A program made the translations under genes and the position numbers. DNA of 35,957 bases from Bacteroidales bacterium (GTDB taxonomy: Bacteria; Bacteroidota; Bacteroidia; Bacteroidales; F082): contig JAFZKP010000032.1 in NCBI GenBank assembly GCA_017553625.1, positions 1 to 35,957 of the forward strand. Direction: 5' to 3'. Of the stretch, positions 33,678-35,957 are shown in pieces. Every line of letters begins with the position of its first letter. The first letter of the stretch is position 1. The notes beneath the pieces were generated by a model. That model saw nothing but the letters and a program-made list of their open reading frames with translations, was not told the DNA's origin and made no database searches.

Positions 33678-34337
33678 ATGGATAAAAATGAAATGAGAGA
33701 AGTTATCGCCAAGAGAGCGGCAAAAGAGCTGCATGACGGCGATGTAGTGAACCTTGGTATCGGTATCCCGACATTGATTCCTAACTACCTTCCAAAAGGC
33801 GTTTCAGTGACGCTGCAGACCGAGAACGGTGCTATGGGTATGGGCCCGACACCAGAAGAAGGCAAGGAAGACAAGAACCTCATCAACGCTGGCGGCGGTT
33901 TCATCACCTTGACACCTGGTGCTTGCACATTCGATTCAGCGACATCATTCGCAATCATCCGCGGCGGTCACGTCAACGTGTCGTTCCTCGGCGCATTGCA
34001 GGTCGATGAGAAGGGCAACCTCGCCAACTGGATCATCCCGGGCAAGATGGCTCCTGGCATGGGCGGCGCAATGGACCTCGTGGTTGGTGCAAAACGCGTT
34101 ATCCTCACCATGGAACACACACAGAAGGGTGCTCCGAAGATCTTGAAGGAATGCACACTGCCTCTCACAGCAGCAGGTCAGGTCAACATGATCATCACCG
34201 AGATGGGTGTGATGGAAATCACAAAAGAAGGCATCGTCCTCACAGAGATCCATCCTGAATTCACCGTCGAGCAGGTGCAGGCCGCAACAGAGGCTAAACT
34301 CATCATCAGCCCGAACCTGAAATCAATGGTCGATTAA
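33678..34337 (+). CDS. atoA: 3-oxoacid (butyrate/acetoacetate) CoA-transferase, beta subunit
   Basis: A 219-residue family I CoA-transferase beta subunit of normal length. GDVVNLGIGIPTLIPNYLP opens the fold; TENGAMGMGP holds the catalytic glutamate E49, which forms the glutamyl-CoA intermediate; GGGFITLTPGACTFDSATSFAIIRGGHV and PGKMAPGMGGAMDLV are family signatures. It transfers CoA between butyryl-CoA or another acyl-CoA and acetoacetate, so it can release butyrate while activating acetoacetate. The alpha subunit (AtoD) needed for the active enzyme is not in the window. It follows kamE by 192 bases and precedes crt by 48. In lysine fermentation this enzyme joins the acetoacetate and crotonyl-CoA branches. 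Some single-chain or succinyl-CoA variants exist; the butyrate assignment rests on context. Confidence 0.88.
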   Translation: MDKNEMREVIAKRAAKELHDGDVVNLGIGIPTLIPNYLPKGVSVTLQTENGAMGMGPTPEEGKEDKNLINAGGGFITLTPGACTFDSATSFAIIRGGHVNVSFLGALQVDEKGNLANWIIPGKMAPGMGGAMDLVVGAKRVILTMEHTQKGAPKILKECTLPLTAAGQVNMIITEMGVMEITKEGIVLTEIHPEFTVEQVQAATEAKLIISPNLKSMVD

Positions 34338-34341
34338 AATA

Positions 34342-34369
34342 GTAGAGACGGTGTGCACACCGTCTCTAC
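34342..34369. repeat. perfect 28-base palindrome after atoA
   Basis: The left half is GTAGAGACGGTGTG; the right half (34356-34369) is its exact complement in reverse, so the element folds into a perfect 14-bp stem or is symmetric on both strands. It starts 4 bases after the atoA stop and ends 16 bases before the crt start. It shares GTAGAGACGG with the element after crt. It is not followed by a T-run, so it is a poor terminator; mRNA protection or a REP-type element is more likely. Confidence 0.85.
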
Positions 34370-34385
34370 AGAATCAAAATAAATT

Positions 34386-35168
34386 ATGGAATACAAATTC
34401 TTAAAAAGCGAAGTCAGAGAAGACGGCATCACTATCATGACGGTGTCAGCTCCTAAGTCGTTGAATGCATTGAATTCGACGGTCTTAAGAGAAATCGACG
34501 ACTTCGTCAGCAATCTCGACACCAAGAAGACACGCGTGCTCATCATCACTGGTGATGGCGAGAAGTCGTTCGTGGCTGGCGCTGATATCTCGGAGATGGT
34601 GCATCTCTACGAGAAAGAAGGCTACGAGTTCAGCAAACTTGGCGCTATCGCTTTCCGTAAGATTGAAACCCTCCCAATTCCTGTCATCGCTGCTGTCAAC
34701 GGATTCTGCCTCGGTGGCGGATGCGAGTTGGCTATGGCATGCGACTTCCGTTATGCCTCAAGCAACGCCAGATTCGGTCAGCCTGAGGTGGGACTGGGCA
34801 TCACACCTGGTTTCAGCGGCACTTACCGTCTCGCAAAGCTCATCGGACAAGGCTACGCCAAAGAGATGATCTACACCGGCAAAGCTATCCGTGCCGACGA
34901 AGCATTGCGTATCGGCTTGGTGAACGCTGTTTACGAGCCGGAAGTTCTGATGGAGAAAGTCATCGAGACAGCACTAAAAATCGTTGCTAACGCTCCTTTG
35001 GCAATCAAATACGCTAAGGAATGCATCAACGAGAGCTACGACATGGTTGCTGCCGACGCCATCGAACTGGAAAACCGTAACTTCGGAAAATGTTTCGCTA
35101 CAGAAGACCAGAAAGAGGGAATGACAGCGTTTCTTAATAAAGGAAAACCGCAATTCCAGGGTCGATAG
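34386..35168 (+). CDS. crt: enoyl-CoA hydratase (crotonase)
   Basis: A 260-residue crotonase-fold protein. The oxyanion-hole and catalytic segments are visible: AGADISEM (first oxyanion loop, near residue 66), AVNGFCLGGGCELAMACD with the first catalytic glutamate in CELAM, and FGQPEVGLGITPGFSG with the second catalytic glutamate in PEVGLG. It adds water to crotonyl-CoA to give 3-hydroxybutyryl-CoA or runs in reverse in butyrate formation. Neighbours atoA and a 3-hydroxybutyryl-CoA dehydrogenase support short-chain substrates. It could also take part in deaminating 3-aminobutyryl-CoA, but that step normally uses Kal; this is speculation. Confidence 0.9.
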   Translation: MEYKFLKSEVREDGITIMTVSAPKSLNALNSTVLREIDDFVSNLDTKKTRVLIITGDGEKSFVAGADISEMVHLYEKEGYEFSKLGAIAFRKIETLPIPVIAAVNGFCLGGGCELAMACDFRYASSNARFGQPEVGLGITPGFSGTYRLAKLIGQGYAKEMIYTGKAIRADEALRIGLVNAVYEPEVLMEKVIETALKIVANAPLAIKYAKECINESYDMVAADAIELENRNFGKCFATEDQKEGMTAFLNKGKPQFQGR

Positions 35169-35170
35169 GT

Positions 35171-35194
35171 GTAGAGACGGATGATAATCCGTCC
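35171..35194. repeat. hairpin related to the GTAGAGACGG palindrome
   Basis: GTAGAGACGG again begins 2 bases after a stop codon (crt). GACGGAT (35176-35182) pairs with ATCCGTC (35187-35193) around a 4-base GATA loop. It shares its first 10 bases with the element at 34342 but lacks the right-hand complement of GTAGA. Confidence 0.75.
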
Positions 35195-35235
35195 AAAAAA
35201 TAGGAAATAACAAATAAATTATAAATTTAAGTAAC

Positions 35236-35957
35236 ATGAAAGTATTCGTTATCGGAACAGGAACCATGGCAAAGGGCATCGTGAAGGCTTTCGCAGCTAA
35301 GATGCCAGTCGTCATGAAGAGTAGAACTCAAGCTAGCATCGACAAGGCAATGGGTTCAATCGCAAAAGGTTACGCTAAACTCGTTGAGAAAGGCAAGATG
35401 ACTCAGGAGGCCGTTGACGCTCTTTTGAAGAACATCACAACCACCACCGACTACGCCACATTCAAAGACGCTGACCTCGTAATCGAGGCTGCATCAGAAG
35501 ATATGGCTCTTAAGAAAGAGGTGTTCGCCGAACTCGACAAGATCTGCAAACCGGAAGCAATCTTCGCAACAAACTCATCATCATTGTCAATCACCGAAAT
35601 CGCTGCCTGCACAACACGTCCAGCACAGTTCATCGGCATGCACTTCTTCAATCCGGCCGACAGAATGGCATTGGTGGAAGTCATCAAGGGACAGCTCACA
35701 AGCGCAGAAGTGACAAAGACTATCGTTGACCTTTCAACTGAAATCGGCAAACAGCCGGTCGAGGTGAAGGAAGCCCCAGGTTTCGTTGTCAACCGCATCC
35801 TCATCCCTATGATTAACGAGGCAGTCGGTATCTTGGCCGACGGCATCGCATCAGCAGAGGATATCGACAAGTGCATGATGCTTGGCGCAAATCACCCAAT
35901 GGGACCTCTCGCATTGGCCGACCTCATCGGAAACGATGTCAACCTCGCCATCATGGA
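35236..35957 (+). CDS. hbd: 3-hydroxybutyryl-CoA dehydrogenase (3' partial)
   Basis: An uninterrupted frame runs from ATG 35236 to the end of the window (240 codons seen of about 280-310 expected). The N-terminal Rossmann segment MKVFVIGTGTMAKGI binds NAD. NSSSLSITE and GMHFFNP carry the catalytic serine/histidine region, and GFVVNRILIPMINEAVGIL opens the C-terminal domain, with GANHPMGPLALADLIG near the cut. It converts acetoacetyl-CoA to 3-hydroxybutyryl-CoA. After the catalytic His it reads NPADRMALVEVIKG, closer to the FadB type (NPxxRMPLVE) than to the clostridial Hbd type (NPxPVMKLVE). It follows crt by 67 bases in the same presumed operon. Confidence 0.9.
   Translation, partial: MKVFVIGTGTMAKGIVKAFAAKMPVVMKSRTQASIDKAMGSIAKGYAKLVEKGKMTQEAVDALLKNITTTTDYATFKDADLVIEAASEDMALKKEVFAELDKICKPEAIFATNSSSLSITEIAACTTRPAQFIGMHFFNPADRMALVEVIKGQLTSAEVTKTIVDLSTEIGKQPVEVKEAPGFVVNRILIPMINEAVGILADGIASAEDIDKCMMLGANHPMGPLALADLIGNDVNLAIM

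Overview
The window is a bacterial chromosome segment from a member of the Bacteroidetes, most likely an uncultured, anaerobic, amino-acid-fermenting Bacteroidales. The signs are several secreted proteins ending in a Por/type IX secretion (T9SS) sorting domain, BspA-type leucine-rich repeats, Omp28, DUF1573 and DUF1343/NamZ proteins, Bacteroidetes-type promoters (TAnnTTTG at -7), and a lysine-to-butyrate gene set resembling that of Porphyromonas-like organisms. No name at genus level can be supported from sequence alone.

Layout. (1) 1-6500, + strand: three consecutive genes for large exported T9SS cargo proteins that share home-made domains (a five-copy 'ECRG' domain and a 'GWNW' domain), followed by a translationally coupled 96-residue protein with a C-terminal membrane tail. 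A bidirectional terminator separates this operon from a minus-strand tRNA-Met. (2) 6754-15243: housekeeping and envelope genes. These are a DUF1573 protein, a PLP aminotransferase, a NamZ-type muramidase (-), a LolC/E-FtsX-type permease, an unknown acidic protein, XerD (-), an Omp28/thioredoxin-like T9SS protein and the Mpl peptidoglycan-recycling ligase. (3) 15324-20257: a complete type III restriction-modification system (mod, res). The middle of mod, the presumed target-recognition region, is clearly more AT-rich than the flanks, suggesting mosaic or horizontal origin. (4) 24781-20270, - strand: a tightly packed operon of substrate-binding lipoprotein, FecCD-type permease and ATPase (siderophore, heme or cobalamin class), plus a YtcJ-like amidohydrolase lipoprotein. 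(5) 24858-32419, + strand: a very compact operon of a small membrane protein, mutL, a rhomboid protease, an EEP-family membrane protein, uvrB and a GltS-type symporter. (6) 32586-35957, + strand: a new promoter drives kamE (lysine 5,6-aminomutase small subunit), atoA (CoA-transferase beta subunit), crt (enoyl-CoA hydratase) and a 3-hydroxybutyryl-CoA dehydrogenase cut by the window end. This is part of a lysine/acetoacetate-to-butyrate route. Every spacer in this last block contains a palindromic or repeated element.

How parts work together. The kamE-atoA-crt-hbd block joins B12/PLP-dependent lysine isomerisation to CoA transfer and crotonyl-CoA chemistry. Each two-subunit enzyme is represented by only one subunit here: kamD and atoD are not in the window. 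Mpl and NamZ both act on peptidoglycan fragments. MutL and UvrB are mismatch and excision repair proteins in one operon. No CRISPR array, prophage, insertion sequence or obvious new defence system was seen. The best candidates for undescribed biology are the shared domains of the T9SS cluster with its small membrane-tailed partner, and the repeat-studded, one-subunit arrangement of the lysine fermentation genes.
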